This document shows, in pieces, positions 23,963 through 37,600 of a stretch of 64,000 nucleotides of DNA (position 1 is the first letter of the stretch; each line of letters opens with the position of its first letter). The translations under genes were made by a program, and so were the position numbers. This stretch comes from Rhodoferax sp. (GTDB lineage: Bacteria > Pseudomonadota > Gammaproteobacteria > Burkholderiales > Burkholderiaceae_C): the NCBI GenBank assembly GCA_024236015.1, contig JACKLK010000002.1:372001-436000 (forward strand), in the 5' to 3' direction. Under the pieces are notes generated by a model. That model ran no database searches. It had not been told where the DNA came from and worked only from the letters and a program-made list of their open reading frames with translations.

Positions 23963-25234
23963 TCAGCGATACAGCCGCTGCGCGTGCAAGCCGAGGCCCT
24001 GGGCGACGCTGGCGAAGCGGTTGCCGTGGATCTGTTGTGCAGACGGAAACTGCGCGGCAATACGATCGGCCAGCGCTGCCAGGCCGGTCGAGCCGCCGGT
24101 GAAGTAGACCGCGTCGACCTGTTGCGGCGTCACGCCGGCGATATCCGCGGTCGCGCGCGCGGCGTCGGCGATGCGTTGCAGTTCGCCGTCCAGGCTGGTC
24201 ATCAGCGCCGCCTCGTCGATGTCCACCCGCAGTCCCGATTCGATCTCGCTGAGGTCGACCCGGGTATCGCGCGCTTCGGCGACGCCGATCTTGGCGTTTT
24301 CCGCCAGGGCCGTCAGCGCATGGCCCAGCCGGAGGTCCAGCACCGTCATCAGCCGCGCGTGGTGGCGGGGCTCGGCGTAGAACGACTTCATCGCGCGCAA
24401 CTCGGCCACCCGGCCCGGCGTATAGACCGTGTTGATCAGGTGCCAGGTCGCCAGGTCGAAATAGACCCGGCTCGGCACTTCGCGCCCGGAGGGGCCGCGG
24501 GCCCGGAAGCCGCAGCTCGGCAACAGATGCGCCAGTTCGATCTGGCGATCGAAATCGGTGCCGGCGACATGGACGCCATGGTTGGCCAGGATGTCGTCGC
24601 GACGGTCCAGCCGGGCGCGCCGCCGCGGCCCCACGCGCACCAGCGAGAAGTCGGACGTGCCGCCACCGATGTCGGCGACCAGCACCAGTTGTTCGCGCGT
24701 CGCGCCCGATTCGAAATCCAGTGCGGCGGCGATCGGCTCGTACTGGAACTGTACGTCGCGGAACCCGACCGCGTGCGCGGCCGACTGCAGCGCCGACTGC
24801 GCCGCGGCATCGCGCTGCGCGTCGTCGTCGACGAAGAACACCGGGCGCCCGAGTACCACCCGTTCCGGCGCGTGTCCCGCCGCGTGTTGCGCCATGGTGC
24901 GCAGATGCTGCAGATAGGCCGTGATCACGTCCAGGTAACGCACGGCATGGCCGCCGCCGATGTCGGTGGCCTGCTCCACCAGGCTCGAGCCCAGGATGCT
25001 TTTCATCGAGCGCATCAGCCGGCCTTCGGTGCCTTCGACGTAGGCCGCGATGGCGGCACGGCCATACAGGCGTTGCGGCTCCTGGAACGCCGCGAGTCCG
25101 TCGACCGCGTAGAACACGGCGGTCGGCATGGCGGTGTATCCCGGCTCCAGTTCGACCAGGCGCGCACCGCCGGCATGCACCAGGGCAATGGCGGAGTTGG
25201 AGGTGCCGAAATCGATGGCGCAGGCGTGGGACAT
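23963..25234 (-). CDS. yegD: Hsp70-family chaperone, YegD-type
   Basis: A 423-residue actin-fold ATPase of the Hsp70/DnaK superfamily without the C-terminal substrate-binding domain. Phosphate-1 loop IDFGTSNSAIAL, phosphate-2 loop VADIGGGTSDFSLV and the adenosine motif YFTGGSTGL are all present, and the length fits YegD. The role of YegD is unclear; it may be a stand-alone actin-like ATPase or co-chaperone. The start MSHACAIDFGTS was chosen because it directly precedes the first conserved strand; an in-frame upstream ATG adds 21 unconserved residues. The gene is separated from the serine hydrolase by the microsatellite. Confidence 0.88.
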   Translation of the reverse strand: MSHACAIDFGTSNSAIALVHAGGARLVELEPGYTAMPTAVFYAVDGLAAFQEPQRLYGRAAIAAYVEGTEGRLMRSMKSILGSSLVEQATDIGGGHAVRYLDVITAYLQHLRTMAQHAAGHAPERVVLGRPVFFVDDDAQRDAAAQSALQSAAHAVGFRDVQFQYEPIAAALDFESGATREQLVLVADIGGGTSDFSLVRVGPRRRARLDRRDDILANHGVHVAGTDFDRQIELAHLLPSCGFRARGPSGREVPSRVYFDLATWHLINTVYTPGRVAELRAMKSFYAEPRHHARLMTVLDLRLGHALTALAENAKIGVAEARDTRVDLSEIESGLRVDIDEAALMTSLDGELQRIADAARATADIAGVTPQQVDAVYFTGGSTGLAALADRIAAQFPSAQQIHGNRFASVAQGLGLHAQRLYR

Positions 25235-25655
25235 GGTGGTGCCGGGATCGGGGCCGAGCAGGCGCCGCACCGCCTGGTGCGGGCCCGGGCGTGGCATGCA
25301 AGGGCGGGCGAAGGCGCGATTTTATCGGGCACGACGTGCGCCACGGTGTCCGCGTGCGGGGGCGTGTCGCCGCGTCGTGTGCGAGATGATCCACTGCATG
25401 CTTTTCGTCAATAGTCCGTTCGGTCTATCCGGTCCGTGACCGGCCCGCGCAAAGGTGTGGGGACAGGTCAATTTCGCGCCGATTTCGTCGCCGAGTACCT
25501 TGACATCGCGCGCCGTCCATGCGGAACTCGCTCTGTTGCGGAGATGGCTGGTGCGTGCACCGATGGACACGCCCATGCATTCGCGACAGCGTCTTCACAC
25601 GGGCCCTGTGAATGCGCGGCCTATCGCGATGCGGGCTCTCGGGAGTATCAAAAAA
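25235..25655. other. 421-base leader region of the giant gene
   Basis: No protein-coding gene is supported here; the open frames are short and unconserved in appearance. This region is lower in GC and separates the divergent yegD-type gene from the giant adhesin gene. It should hold both promoters. The best promoter-like element I see is a GG-N10-GC sigma-54-type site at 25564-25579. The giant gene's ribosome site GGGAG is at 25641-25645, with an A-rich run before the ATG. Confidence 0.6.
25564..25579 (+). promoter_or_regulatory. Weak candidate sigma-54 promoter for the giant gene
   Basis: TGGACACGCCCATGCA has the invariant GG and GC of sigma-54 promoters separated by exactly ten bases, but deviates from the TGGC / TTGC parts of the consensus. 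The distance from its GC to the start codon (77 bases) is almost the same as at the much better site before the PEP-CTERM gene (75 bases). Confidence 0.35.
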
Positions 25656-28600
25656 ATGGTCAAGCTACCAGCTTTGCTGCAAGGTCTGTTGCGGCGCGCG
25701 CACGCGGGTGCGCAATCGCAGGCCGGGTCCCGTGCCGGTCCGCGATCACCGCACCGCAAGACCATGATCTTCGAGAGCCTGGAGCCGCGGCTGCTGCTGT
25801 CCGACACGCCGCTGGCGGCGCCCAGTTTCGCGCCGGCGGGCATCATCAACGTGTCCGCGCCGCTGACCTCGGGTGACATCAAGGTGGAGACGGTGTACCA
25901 GAGCGGGGTGCCCGTGCTCCGGGTCTGGGACAACGTCGCCGGCAGTGCGCTGGCCCAACTCACGTTCAACCAGAACATCCGGGTCAACATCCAGGGCCGG
26001 GACTACCTGAACGACCTGATCACGGTCGACCTGGGTTACGACGACGGGGTTGCCGGCACCAGCCCGCTGACCTCGTACGCGCTGATGGTCGACTTCAACG
26101 GCGGCGCCGACCTGCCGCTGCTGACCGACGACAGCTTGCGGGTGCTCAGCAGCGGTCCCGATTTCTATGCCGCCACCAGCCTGTTCCTCAACAGCACCGA
26201 CGACATCCAGATCGACAGCGCGGTGCAGGTGACGGACAAGCTCAACCTTGCGTCCGAGGAGGCCATCGCCGTCAACGGCGTGGCACTGACGGCCGCCGAC
26301 ATGTACCTGGGCGTCACCAAGGCGATCACCGATGGCGTCACGCTGATCGACGGGCTCAACCTGCTGGGCAATGCCTCGGGCAGCATCACGCTCGCCGGCG
26401 CGACGCTGCAGGCGGCCGATATCGGCGTCATCGTTGCCACCAGTGTCGACGTGGACACGCAGGATGCCAGCTACGCCGGTGACCTGCTCAAGATCGCCAC
26501 CACGCAGACCCAGTCGAATGCCGCCATCACGGTGAACGGGGCGTCCGTGCTCCATGCCACCGGGGGTGCGTTGACGATACGTGCGACCTCCACCGTCAAC
26601 GCGAGCACCTTGACGCAGCCGGACAGCAGCAGCAACCAGAGCGACCAGGACGCGTCGATCGCACTGAGCTTCATCACCAGCAGCGCCAACGTCAACGTGG
26701 GCGGCAGCGCGATGCTCACCGCCACCGGCGCCGTGACCGTGGCCGCCGGCAACACGGTCACCGCCACCACCAAGGCCGATGGCGGCGCCGGCTCGTCCAG
26801 CGGTTCGGCCGTGGGCGGCACCGTCGCGGGCACCGTGATCGGTGGCGCCACGCAGGCCACGGTCGGCGGCAGCGCTTCGCTCTCCGGCGCCTCGATCGCC
26901 GTGACCGCGGTGTCCAGCCGTACCGTCGACACCCAGGCCATGTCGACCCAGGGCGGTGCCACCGACGGCGCGACACAGACCACCGGCCAGCAGAAGCTGC
27001 AGGAGCAGGACGCCAGCACCAGCGACGGCGACCTGCAATTGGCCGCGGCCGTCGCGTTCACCAACATCAGCGGCGACAGCCAGGTGCTGATCTCCACCGG
27101 CGGCAGCCTGACGTCGGCCGGTGCGATCACCATCCAGGCCGGTGCCACGCTGGCCGGACCCTCCGGCGGGGTCATGACGGTGGCGGACGGCTCCAACACC
27201 CAGTCCGGGTCGGTGGGCATCGGGGTCGGCGCCGCGATCAACACCGCCAATGTCACCAGCCGGGTCCAGTTCTCCGGTGCGACCACGATCGGCGCGGCCG
27301 GTGGCGTGCTGGCGCAGGCGACCTTGACCAGTCAGCGGTTCGGCGCCCAGGCGACGTCCGGTGCCGGCGGCTCGAGTGTCGGCGTGGCGGGCGCATTGGC
27401 CATCAATGCCGGCGTGACCCGGGCCGAGGCCTTGATGAGCTCCACGGCCAATCTCACGTTGACCGGCGGCACCGCGTTCTCGCTGAAATCGCAGACCACC
27501 ACGACCGACAGCGCCAAGGCCCAGTCCAAGGTCGACGCGGGCGACAACGCGGTCGGTGTCGGCGCCTCGGTGGCGATCAATGTGTCGGACACGATCTCGC
27601 GCGCCATCGTCGACGTCGGCGCACGCCTGTCCGGGGCCGGCGCGGTCACCGTCGATGCACGTTCGAACAACACCGTCACCACCGAAGCCAAGGGGGGCTC
27701 GGCCGGCGGCACGGCGGTCACGCCGGTGGCGGCGATCACGATCGCCACCAGCGACACGCTGGCCGAACTGCGCAGCGCCACGCAGACGCTGTCCGCCGCC
27801 GGACTCACCGTGCTGGCCGACCATGTCGGCACCGCGTCGACCACGGCCGAGGGGGCGGCGAAAGGCTCGAACATCGCGGTCGGCGTCTCGCTGGCCTTCG
27901 GTTCGGTGGTCGACACCGCCCGTGCGCTGGTGGACCGGTCGGTCACCGTAGGGGGCGCCCTGGCCGTGACGGCCGGCAGTCGCCAGACCAGCACGGCCAG
28001 CTCCAAGGCCAGCGCCAAGGGCGGCGAGGAAGACGACGGCTCGCAGGGCGACAAGGTCGACCAGCAGACCGGAGCCCAACGCGGTGCCGGCGACAACCAG
28101 GCGGCCAGCAAGGGCGGGCGTGACAGCAGCGCCGCCAAGTCGAATCCGAAGGCGGAGACCGCCAACACCGATTCGGAGAGCGGCTCGGGCTCGAGCCCGA
28201 TCGCCGTCGCCGGCGCCGTGGCGCTGAACCTGGCGCAAAGCGGGGTGCTGGCCGCCACGGGCGCGAACCGGGTGCTGACCGCCGGCGACACGGTCACCGT
28301 GCGGTCCACCGCCAACCTGACCGCCAGCGCCAACGCCGACGGCTCCGCCGTGGCCGAAGGGGGCGATGCCGGCATCGGCGCGGCCGTCGCGATCAACGTG
28401 GGCACGGTCGACAACCAGGCCCGCATCGGATCGGGCGGCAGCGTCGTTGCCGACGGCCTGACGCTGGAGGCGCTCACCGGAGCGGGCTCGGGCACGCCGA
28501 CGAATTCCCACCAGTTCGGCGCCATTGCCAAGTCGGGAGCAGGCTCCGATGGTGTCAGTGTCGCCGGCTCGTTCGCTCTCAACGTGGTCGACGTCACCAC

Positions 28601-31600
28601 GGTGGCCAGCCTGCCGGGATTCGCCTCCACCAATCTCAACGGCGGCGATCTGCGGGTGCGCGCCGACAGCAGCACCACGACCGACGCGCAGGCGATACCC
28701 GAGGGCATCGGCGCCTCGGGCTCCAGTGTCGGCGTCGGCGCCTCGGTGGCGCTCAACGTGGTCGATACGGTCACCACCGCCACCATCGCCGACGGGGCCA
28801 CGCTCGACGGCACCATGGCCAACGTCGTGATCCAGGCCATCGGCGCGCACAACGTCAAGACCACGGCCAAGAACGGCGCCGGTGCCGGCGCCTCGGACAG
28901 CGGCGACGGCGTGGGCGTGGGAGCCGGCGTGGCGCTGGCCATCGTCTCGCATCACAAGACGGCGCACCTGGGCGCGGGCAACGTGCCGACCGACACGCTC
29001 AACGCCACCGGCAACGTGACGATACAGGCCGCGCATGCGTCGGCCGCCGCGACCGAGGCCAGCGGCGACGGTGCCGGCGGCAGCGTGGGGGTCGGCGCCT
29101 CGGTGGGCATCAACATCCTGTCCGACGACGTGCGCGCACAGGCCCGGCGCAACGTGTCCACCGGGGGTGCGATCACGGTGGAGAGCCAGGTGGCGGCCGG
29201 CAGCGTCGACACCGTCAAGGCCAGTGCGCAGGGCAACTCCGAAGACGGCAAGTCGGCCGACAGCGAGGCCGACAACCAGGTCAACAACAACCCGAACAAC
29301 GGCGGCGACAAGACGGTTCCGAAGTCGCAGGACGGCGTCGACGACGGCAACGCCAAGAGCAGTTCCGAATCCAGCAGCGAATCGCCCGACGTCGGTGTCG
29401 CGGCAGCCATCGGTGTCAACTATGCGGTGGTCGACAACCTGGCCGAGGTCGCCGATGGCGTCTCGCTGGTGTCCACCGGTGGCGCCGTGCGGGTCTCGGC
29501 CATCGCCGAACTCGACATGACGACGCTGGCCACCGGGCAGGCGACCGATCTGCAGACGGGAACCAATGTCGGCGCCGCCGTCGGCGTGACGGTCGGCGAC
29601 GTGGACAGCCGCGCCCGGACCGGCACCAATGCCCGGCTGCAGGGCAGCAACGTCACCGTCGAGGCGCGCCAGCCCGATGGGGCGCGCTCCGAATTCAAGA
29701 CCTGGTCCCTGGCCGCGGGCGCCGCCGACGACTTCGGCTTTGCGGGCTCGGTGTCGGTCAATCGGGTCAGCTACGTCACCGATGCCGACGTCGGCGCCGG
29801 TACCCGTCTGGTGGCGACCAACACGGTCACCGTCCAGGCCACGAACGACATCGGACTGCAGACCCTGGCCGGTGGCGCCGGCTTCGGCGAAGACGCCGGT
29901 GTCGGCGTCGGCGTGGCGGTGGCCATCGTCAATCCGACCACCCATGCCACGGTGGGCGACAACGCGGTCATCGATGCTGGCGGCGACACCACGGTGCGCG
30001 CACGCACGACGCTCAATCCGATGGCGTTCCCGCTGGGTGACATCCCGCTGCTGCCCTCGACGGTCGACGTGATGTCGGTCGCGGCCGGTGGCGGCGTGTC
30101 GACCAGCGGAACCGCCGTGGCGGGCTCGGTGGTGGTCAACGTGTTCACCAACGACACCCTGGCCAGCCTGGGGCGGGGTGTGCTGGTGAACCAGAACGCC
30201 GCTGCGCAGGCCGGTCAGGACGTGAGCATCGACGCCCAGGACCACACCCGCATCGTCAGCGTGGCCGGCGCCCTGGCGGCATCGTTCGACTCGAGCGGCG
30301 TGGCGGCGGGCGCCGGCGTCGATGTCGGCGTGGTCAACAAGAACACGCGCGCCACGGTCGGACGCGGCTCGCAGATCAGGGCCGGGGGCGACATCTCCAT
30401 CACGACCGATAGCGACGAGGACATCCTGTCGGTGGCGGCCTCGATCGGGGGCGGCAGCGGGGTCGGCATCTCGGGTTCGTTCAGCGTGTATGTCCTGGGC
30501 ACCACGACCCGCGCCAGCACGGAAGACGGCTCGAACATCCTGACGCCGGGCGCGCGGCTCGATGCCGGCGACCGGGTTTCGGTACGCGCCGACGGCCAGC
30601 TCGATTTCATCCCGGTGGCCGGTTCGCTGGCCATCAGCGGCAGCAGCGCCGGCGTGGGCCTGTCCAACACCACGCTGGTACACAACGACACCGTGGAGGC
30701 GCGCATCGGCAACCGGTCGACCGTGGTCGCGCGCGGCTGGGGTGCCAGCGTGGTGGCCCATTCGTCGGAGGACGTCACCTCGGTGGCGGCCGCCGGCTCC
30801 GGTGCCAGCAGCGCCGGCGTGGCCGGTTCGGCGACGGTCAACATCCTCAACGAGACCACGCTGGCGCGCATCGGCAACGGCGTGAGTTTCGACGTGATGC
30901 CCAGCGGCCTGTCGCTGCTGCGGCCGGACGTGCTGGTACAGGCCGACGACACCACCAACCTGATCACGGTGGCCGGTTCGGTCGGCGGGGGCGGGTCGGG
31001 CGGCGTCGGCGCCGGCGCGGCCGTGACCAAGACCTCCAAGGTCACCGAAGCGTCGATCGGCTCGGCCGCCAGCGGCGATGTCCGCGGCGACCTGCAGGTG
31101 CTGGCCGACAGCGTCGAAGACGTCGTCTCGATCGCCGCGGCCGCGGGTGCCGGCGGCAGCGTCGGCATCGCCGGTTCCGCGGGCGTGCTGGTGGCCGACG
31201 TGGTCACGCGGGCCTTCGTCGGCGACGATCCGTCGGATGCCACGGCCAGCCTGGGCGCCGGCGGCCTGCATGTGCGCGGCAGCGGACAGATCTCGGCCAA
31301 CGACATGCTCGACGTGACCAACATCGTGGGCACCATCGCCGTCGGCGGCGCGGCCGGTGTCGGCGCCGCGGTCGGTGTGCCGGTGGTCACCAAGCGGGTC
31401 GAGTCCTTCGTCGGCGCCGGCCAGAACCTGCGGGTCGACGGCCAGAGCACGCTGGATATCCGCACCGGCGACTTCTCCATCGGCTTCCAGAGTGCGCCCG
31501 AGAAGCCGGGCAATGTCGACATCCAGGGTGGCCACAAGCCGACCAAGGCCGATGCCGCGTTCGGCCCGCCCGATGTCGGCCAGCTCACCGACAGCGACCA

Positions 31601-34600
31601 GGACGGCAATGCCGACGGCATCGTCGACACCAACCACGACGGTGTCGACGACCGCAACGGCGACCCGATGTACGGCGGCGTGCGCGTCGCCAGCCTGGCC
31701 ACGCAAGGCGGCTTCAGCGGCCTGTCGATCACCGCGACCAACCGCGACAGCGTCAAGAATTTCGCGATGGCCGCCGGTGGCGCCGCCACCGCGGCGGTGT
31801 CGGTGGCGGCCGGTGTCAACGTGTTCGGCACCACGACGCGGGCCTATATCGGCGGCGGCGCCGTGGTCAACGGCGACCTCTCCGGCGCGGCCGGTGGTCA
31901 GACGGTCAACCTGCGCGCGAGCAACGATTTCTACCACCTCGAGGTGGCCGGCGCGCTGGCGGTGGCCGCCGGTGCCGGCATCTCGCCGGCGGTCGGTGTC
32001 TCGGTGATGTCCATGACCACCGAGGCCTTCATCGGCGACGGCGCCACCGTGCGCGCAGCCGACGACGTGCTGGTGCGGGCCCGCACCGCGGAGAACCTGC
32101 TGGCGGTCAGCGCGGCGATCGGTGGCGGCGTGGCCGGTGTCGGCGGCGCGGTGACGGTGCCGGTGGTCGACAACACCACACGCGCCTTCATCGGCAGCAA
32201 TGCCACGGTGGCCGCCGGCGGCGACGTGGCGATCCTGGCCTCGGACGACAGCAAGATGCTGGTGGTCTCCGGCGCCGGCGGATTCGGCCTGGTCGGGGTC
32301 GGTGCCTCGGTGGGCGTGCTCAGCCTGACCAAGTCGACCAATGCCTACATCGGCGCCAACAGCACGGTCGACGCCAAGGGGTTCGGCAGCGGCGTGTCCG
32401 GCGTGCTCAATGGCAACTCTAACGGCGTGGCCAGCTTCCAGACGGGCACGGCGCACGGCGTCGTGGTGCAGGCGACCTCGGCCGAGGACGTGACCCACCT
32501 GGCGATCGCCGCCGGTGGCGGTTTCGTCGGCATCGCCGGCGGCGTGGCGATCACGCTGATCGACAGCGACACCCGCGCCTGGATCGATGCCGGGGCGCGC
32601 GTCAACCGCACGGCCGACAACGCCGGCGCGTCCAGTCAGCAGGACGTCACCGTGCGCGCCGGCAACCGCATCGAGACCTTCTCGTTCGCCGGCGGCCTGG
32701 CCGGCGGATTCGTCGGTGTCGGCGGCGCGGTCGACATCGGCAGCATCAAGAACGACACCGCGGCCTTCATCCGCGGCGGCGCCGACGTCGCGGCGCGTGG
32801 TGACGTCGTCGTCGGCGCCCACCACCTCGACAAGAACTTCGGCTTCACGCTCGCGCTCGGCGGCGGCGTGGTCGGCATCGGCGCCGCGGTGTCCGTGTGG
32901 TCGCTGGGCACGCCGCTGTCGGCCAACTACCAGAACAGCCAGGGCCAGAACGGCAGCGCGTTCAGTGCCAACGGCGGCAACCAGCAGAACGTGGCGGCCG
33001 ACCAGGGCGGCAGCATGAACAACCGGGTGGCCAGCCAGATGGGGGGCTACGCCAGCGGCAACACCAACGACAACAAGACCGACGCCAACGAGCGGCTGTC
33101 GGGCATCGGCAAGTCGGCGCAGACCAGCCTGAACACCAAGGGGCCGAGCGGCACCAGCCTGCGCGCACTGATCGCCAGCAATGCCACGCCGGCCGGCACC
33201 CAGGCCTACATCGAGTCCGGTGCGACGGTGCGCAGCGGCGGCGGCATCACCGTCGATGCCAAGGACCGCAGCGAGGCCCAGTTCATCGGCGCCGGCGGCG
33301 GCGGCGGCCTGGTGGGCGTGGGTGCCACCATCCGCGTGCTCAACCTGGCCAACAATGCGCGGGCGTCGGCCGGCGGCAACCTGTACGCGGGCGGCCAGAT
33401 CCGCGTCAATGGCGAGCTGATCGAGAACGTCGAGCAGACCTCGGTGGCCTTCGGTGGCGGCTTTGTCGGCCTGGGCGCCTCGGTGTCGGTGATCAACGAC
33501 AAGAGCACCGCGCACGCCTTCATCGCCGACGGCGCCACCATCGACAACGCCTCGTCGATCAGCATCACCGCGACCAGCAACCAGACCCTGCATGCCTTGA
33601 CGACCAGCGTGCAGGGGGGCGCGGCGGCGATCGGGGCCTCGTTCACGCGTATCGCGATCGGCAATGACGCCGCCACCGACACCTATGCCGGCATCGGCAG
33701 CAACGTGATGATCGGCCAGGGCAGCGGCAGTGTCGGCAACATCACGATCCAGGCCCGCTCGCGCATTTCGGCCACGCTCGATACCTTCGCGATGGCCGGC
33801 GGCGTGGTCGGACTGACCTTCAACTTCGCCTATGCCGACATCACGCCCGACGTGCGCGCGACCATCGGCGGCGGCACGCGCATCAACAGCACGGGCGCGA
33901 TCCGTGTGCTCTCGGGTACCGACCACTACGCACGCACCGAGGTGTTCGGCCTGAGCGTCGGTGGCCTGGCCGCCGGCCTGAGCCTGGCGCGTTCGAACCT
34001 GGACGCGACCGTCTCGGCCGAGGCGGGCGGGCAGATCACCGCCGACAGCATCATGATCGCGGCCGGCCACAACGTCGACCCCCTGACCAGCCAGGCCATC
34101 CACCAGGCGGCGGGTGGCGGCATCCGCGGCGCATTCGCGGTTGCCGAGGCGCCGGCCGTCGGCCTGGTCACCTCCAATGCATCGCTGGCCACGGCCACCA
34201 GCACGGCCGATGCGGTGGCGGCGGTCAGCGCCGGTGCGGTACTCAACGTGGCCGGTGCGCTCAGTGTGCGCGCCAACGGCATCAGCCAGTCCATCGCCGT
34301 CGGGCGCTCCATCAGCGTGAGCCTGGCCGGCATGGGCCTGCTCAATTCGCGTGCCGTGGCATCGGGCACCAACAAGTCGTCGATCGGCGCAGGCGCCCGC
34401 ATCAGTGCCGGCACGCTGCTGGTGCAGTCCGACGGCATCGACCATGCCGACAGCGACAACGACTCGACCGACATCTCCGGCCTGGGCAACATCGGCTTCA
34501 GCTTCTCCAAGGCCGAGGTCAACCCGACCGTGACCGCGCGTATCGGCGAGGGTGCGACGGTGGAGGTCACCGGCACGCTGGCGGTGCGCGCCAACAGCAT

Positions 34601-37600
34601 CGCCGATGGCGACGCCAAGGCGCATCGCACCGGGCTGTCGCTGGGCCTGGACTTCGGCATGATCCGGGGCGACTCCCTGGTCACGCCGACGGTCTCGGCC
34701 ACGGTCGACTCGAGCGCGGCCAATCCGACGGTGGTCACCGCCGGCACGATCGACATCCAGGCACGCCATGGGTCGCCGGTATCGGTATCGGACGGCACGC
34801 TGGCAAGCATCGACACCGCGGCCGACCTGCTCGTGACCGCCGGCGAGCATGGCCTGGTCACCGGCGACAGCATCCTGTACAGCCCCGAGGGCAATGCGCC
34901 CATCGGCGGTCTGGTGGCGGACCGGACCTATGGCGTGATCGTGTACAACGACACCACGGTCAAGCTGGGCGCGCCGTTCCAGGGCAGCAACGTCGACGAC
35001 AACCGCGACACGATCCGGTTCGCGTCCCAGCATGGCCTGAGCACCGGCGACCAGCTCGAATACGGCTACCTGTTCACCAGCGGTGCCTCCGGATCGATCG
35101 GCGGGCTCAGCAACGGCACCAAGTACTACGTGCGCGTCATCGACGCGTTGACGGTCAAGCTCGGCACCTCGCTGGCCCAGGTCACGCAGAACCTCAAGAG
35201 CTTCCAGCCCGGCGCGGTCGACGCCGCGTCGGATGTCATCACGCTGGCCAGCCACGGCTTCACGACCGGCCAGGCGGTGACCTACCGCGGGCCGCGCTCG
35301 GCCACCTTCCAGGGCTTCGCCGTCGACGACGCGGCCGACAAGATCGCGATCGGCGTGGCGCCCAACGGCAACGACTTCGTCACCGGCGACCGGGTCACCT
35401 ACACCGTGTCCGGCATCGACGGCCGCTCCCCGGTGGCACTGGGCGGGCTGGGCAACAACGGCAGCTACTATGTGTTCCGGGTCGATGCGGAGACCATCAA
35501 GCTGTCGGCCTCGGTGATCAAGAACGACGGCACCGACGTGTTCATCAACCTCACGCGCAGCAGCGGCTCCGACCTGTCGCTGCACCGGCTGGTGCGTTTC
35601 GGCGAGAAGCCGGTCACCGGGCTCGAGGACGGGCGCACGTATTACGTCACGCGTATCGACGCGAACAGCTTCTCGCTGGCGGCAACGGCCGGCGGCGCGA
35701 CGATCAACCTCGACACCGCCGGCGTCGCCGGCACGCAGTACATCGGCGTCGAGGGCATCGACCTGTCGGGCGGCGGCGTGACCGGGCAGCATTTCCTGGC
35801 CTACGACATCTCGGGCGGCCTGTCGGGCACGCAGCGCCTGGCCGGGGCCGGTGGATTGAGCGCCGCGCCCGACCAGTTCGGCATCGACGGCATCTCGTAT
35901 GCCAATGGCGCCGGCCCGTCGTTCGCGCTGTTGATCGCCGGTGTCGGCGCCCATGCCGGCGTCGACGTCAAACCCACGCTGCTGGCGGCCACCGGCGAGG
36001 GCGCCCGGCTCACCGCCAGCGGCGACGTGTCCATCATCGGCACCAGCTACGGCAATGCCGAGGGCTACACCGGCGTGTCGGCCGGTGCCTTCCTGGGCAG
36101 CATCGGCTTCTCGGATCTGCGCATGAACCTGGACCTGGACACCCAGGCCCGCGTCGGCGTGTCCTCGTCGATCCGTTCGGGCGGGGACATCACGGTCGAG
36201 GCCGAGAACCGCCATGTCGCGCAGGGCACCTCGTATGCCGGCGGCGGTGCGGCGGGCATCTCGATCACCGGCGCCGACGCCATCGCCGAGGCGCTGCCGA
36301 TCACGCTGGCCAACATCGGCGCGGGCGCCGACCTGCATGCCGACGGCGACATCAACATCTATGCCCGCATGGGTGCCAAGGGTACGGTCAAGGCCGATTC
36401 CAAGGCCTATGCCGGCCTGGGTTCGGGCGGCGCGGCCGAAGCCTACTGGGCCATCGGCGCGGCCAACAACAACTTCAACTCGGCGGCGCGCGAGACCACG
36501 GTCAACCTCGATGCCAACGCCCGGCTGCGCGCCGAGAACAAGCTGACGCTGTATTCGCTGGTCAGCGAGGTCGACGTCAACAGCGTCACCAGCGCCTCGG
36601 CGGCGTCGGCGTTCTATTCCGATCCGGATGCGGAATCGCGTACGCTGATCACCTCGATCGCGCTGATCACGGCCAAGAGCGGCGCCCAGGCGATCGGCGT
36701 GAACGCGCTCGACGCCACCGCCACGCACCGCGACATCACCAACTATGCGCGCGCCGGTGCCTATGGCGGCAGCGCCTTCGGCGCGCCCGATGCCGACTCC
36801 TGGGCCATCAACCGGCTCAACGCGCGCATCATCACCGATGCCGGGTCGGCCTTCGGCAGCAAGGACGTGGACGTCCAGGCCAACTTCAATCCGCCGTTCT
36901 CGCTCAAGTCCATCCAGGAGGCCAAGGGCTTCTCGCTCAACGTGTTCGACGACCGGGGCGATGCGCACCTGGAGAACAGCTACACGCGCCACATCACGTT
37001 CAACGGCGACATCATCCTGCTGTCGGCGCCCACGCCCCGGCTGCTGGTCGATGCCGCCGGCAACATCGCCGAGGCCGAGGGCCTGAGTGCCGTCGACGAA
37101 GGCACGCGCATCGTCGTCAACGACATCAGCAACGACGGCAATGCCGGCAAGGCCCGGTTGTCGACGAACACGATGGCGATCAACATCAACGGCACCTACA
37201 CGCCGTTCGGCGGCATCATCGACGGCGACCAGGGCACGGTGATCGTGCGCCACACCTGGGAGACGGTGGACCTGACCAACTATTCGGGCAAGGACCTGTG
37301 GGTCAACGCCATCGACCCGGTCGACCGCACCGGCCGGGCCGAGGTCGCGATCGACGTCGACACCAACAACTACCGCTTCGACATCGCGCACGAATACGCA
37401 CCCACGGCGATCTCGATCGCCAACCTGGGCAGCGCCGGCACGCCGTCCATCGTCATCAACGGCCTGATCGACAACCCGATCGGCACCACGACCATCGTCA
37501 ACAACCGTGGCGACGTGCTCGGCACGAATACCGGGCTGGTGCGCACCAACAAGGCCAACGTCCAGGCGGCCGGCCACATCGGCTTCACGCCGCCGGTGCT

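Noticed and set aside
25440..25520. GGGGACAGGTCAATTTCGCG stretch as a transposon or RAYT scar
   Set aside because: It vaguely recalls sequences near such transposases, but no paired repeat, target duplication or transposase gene is visible here.
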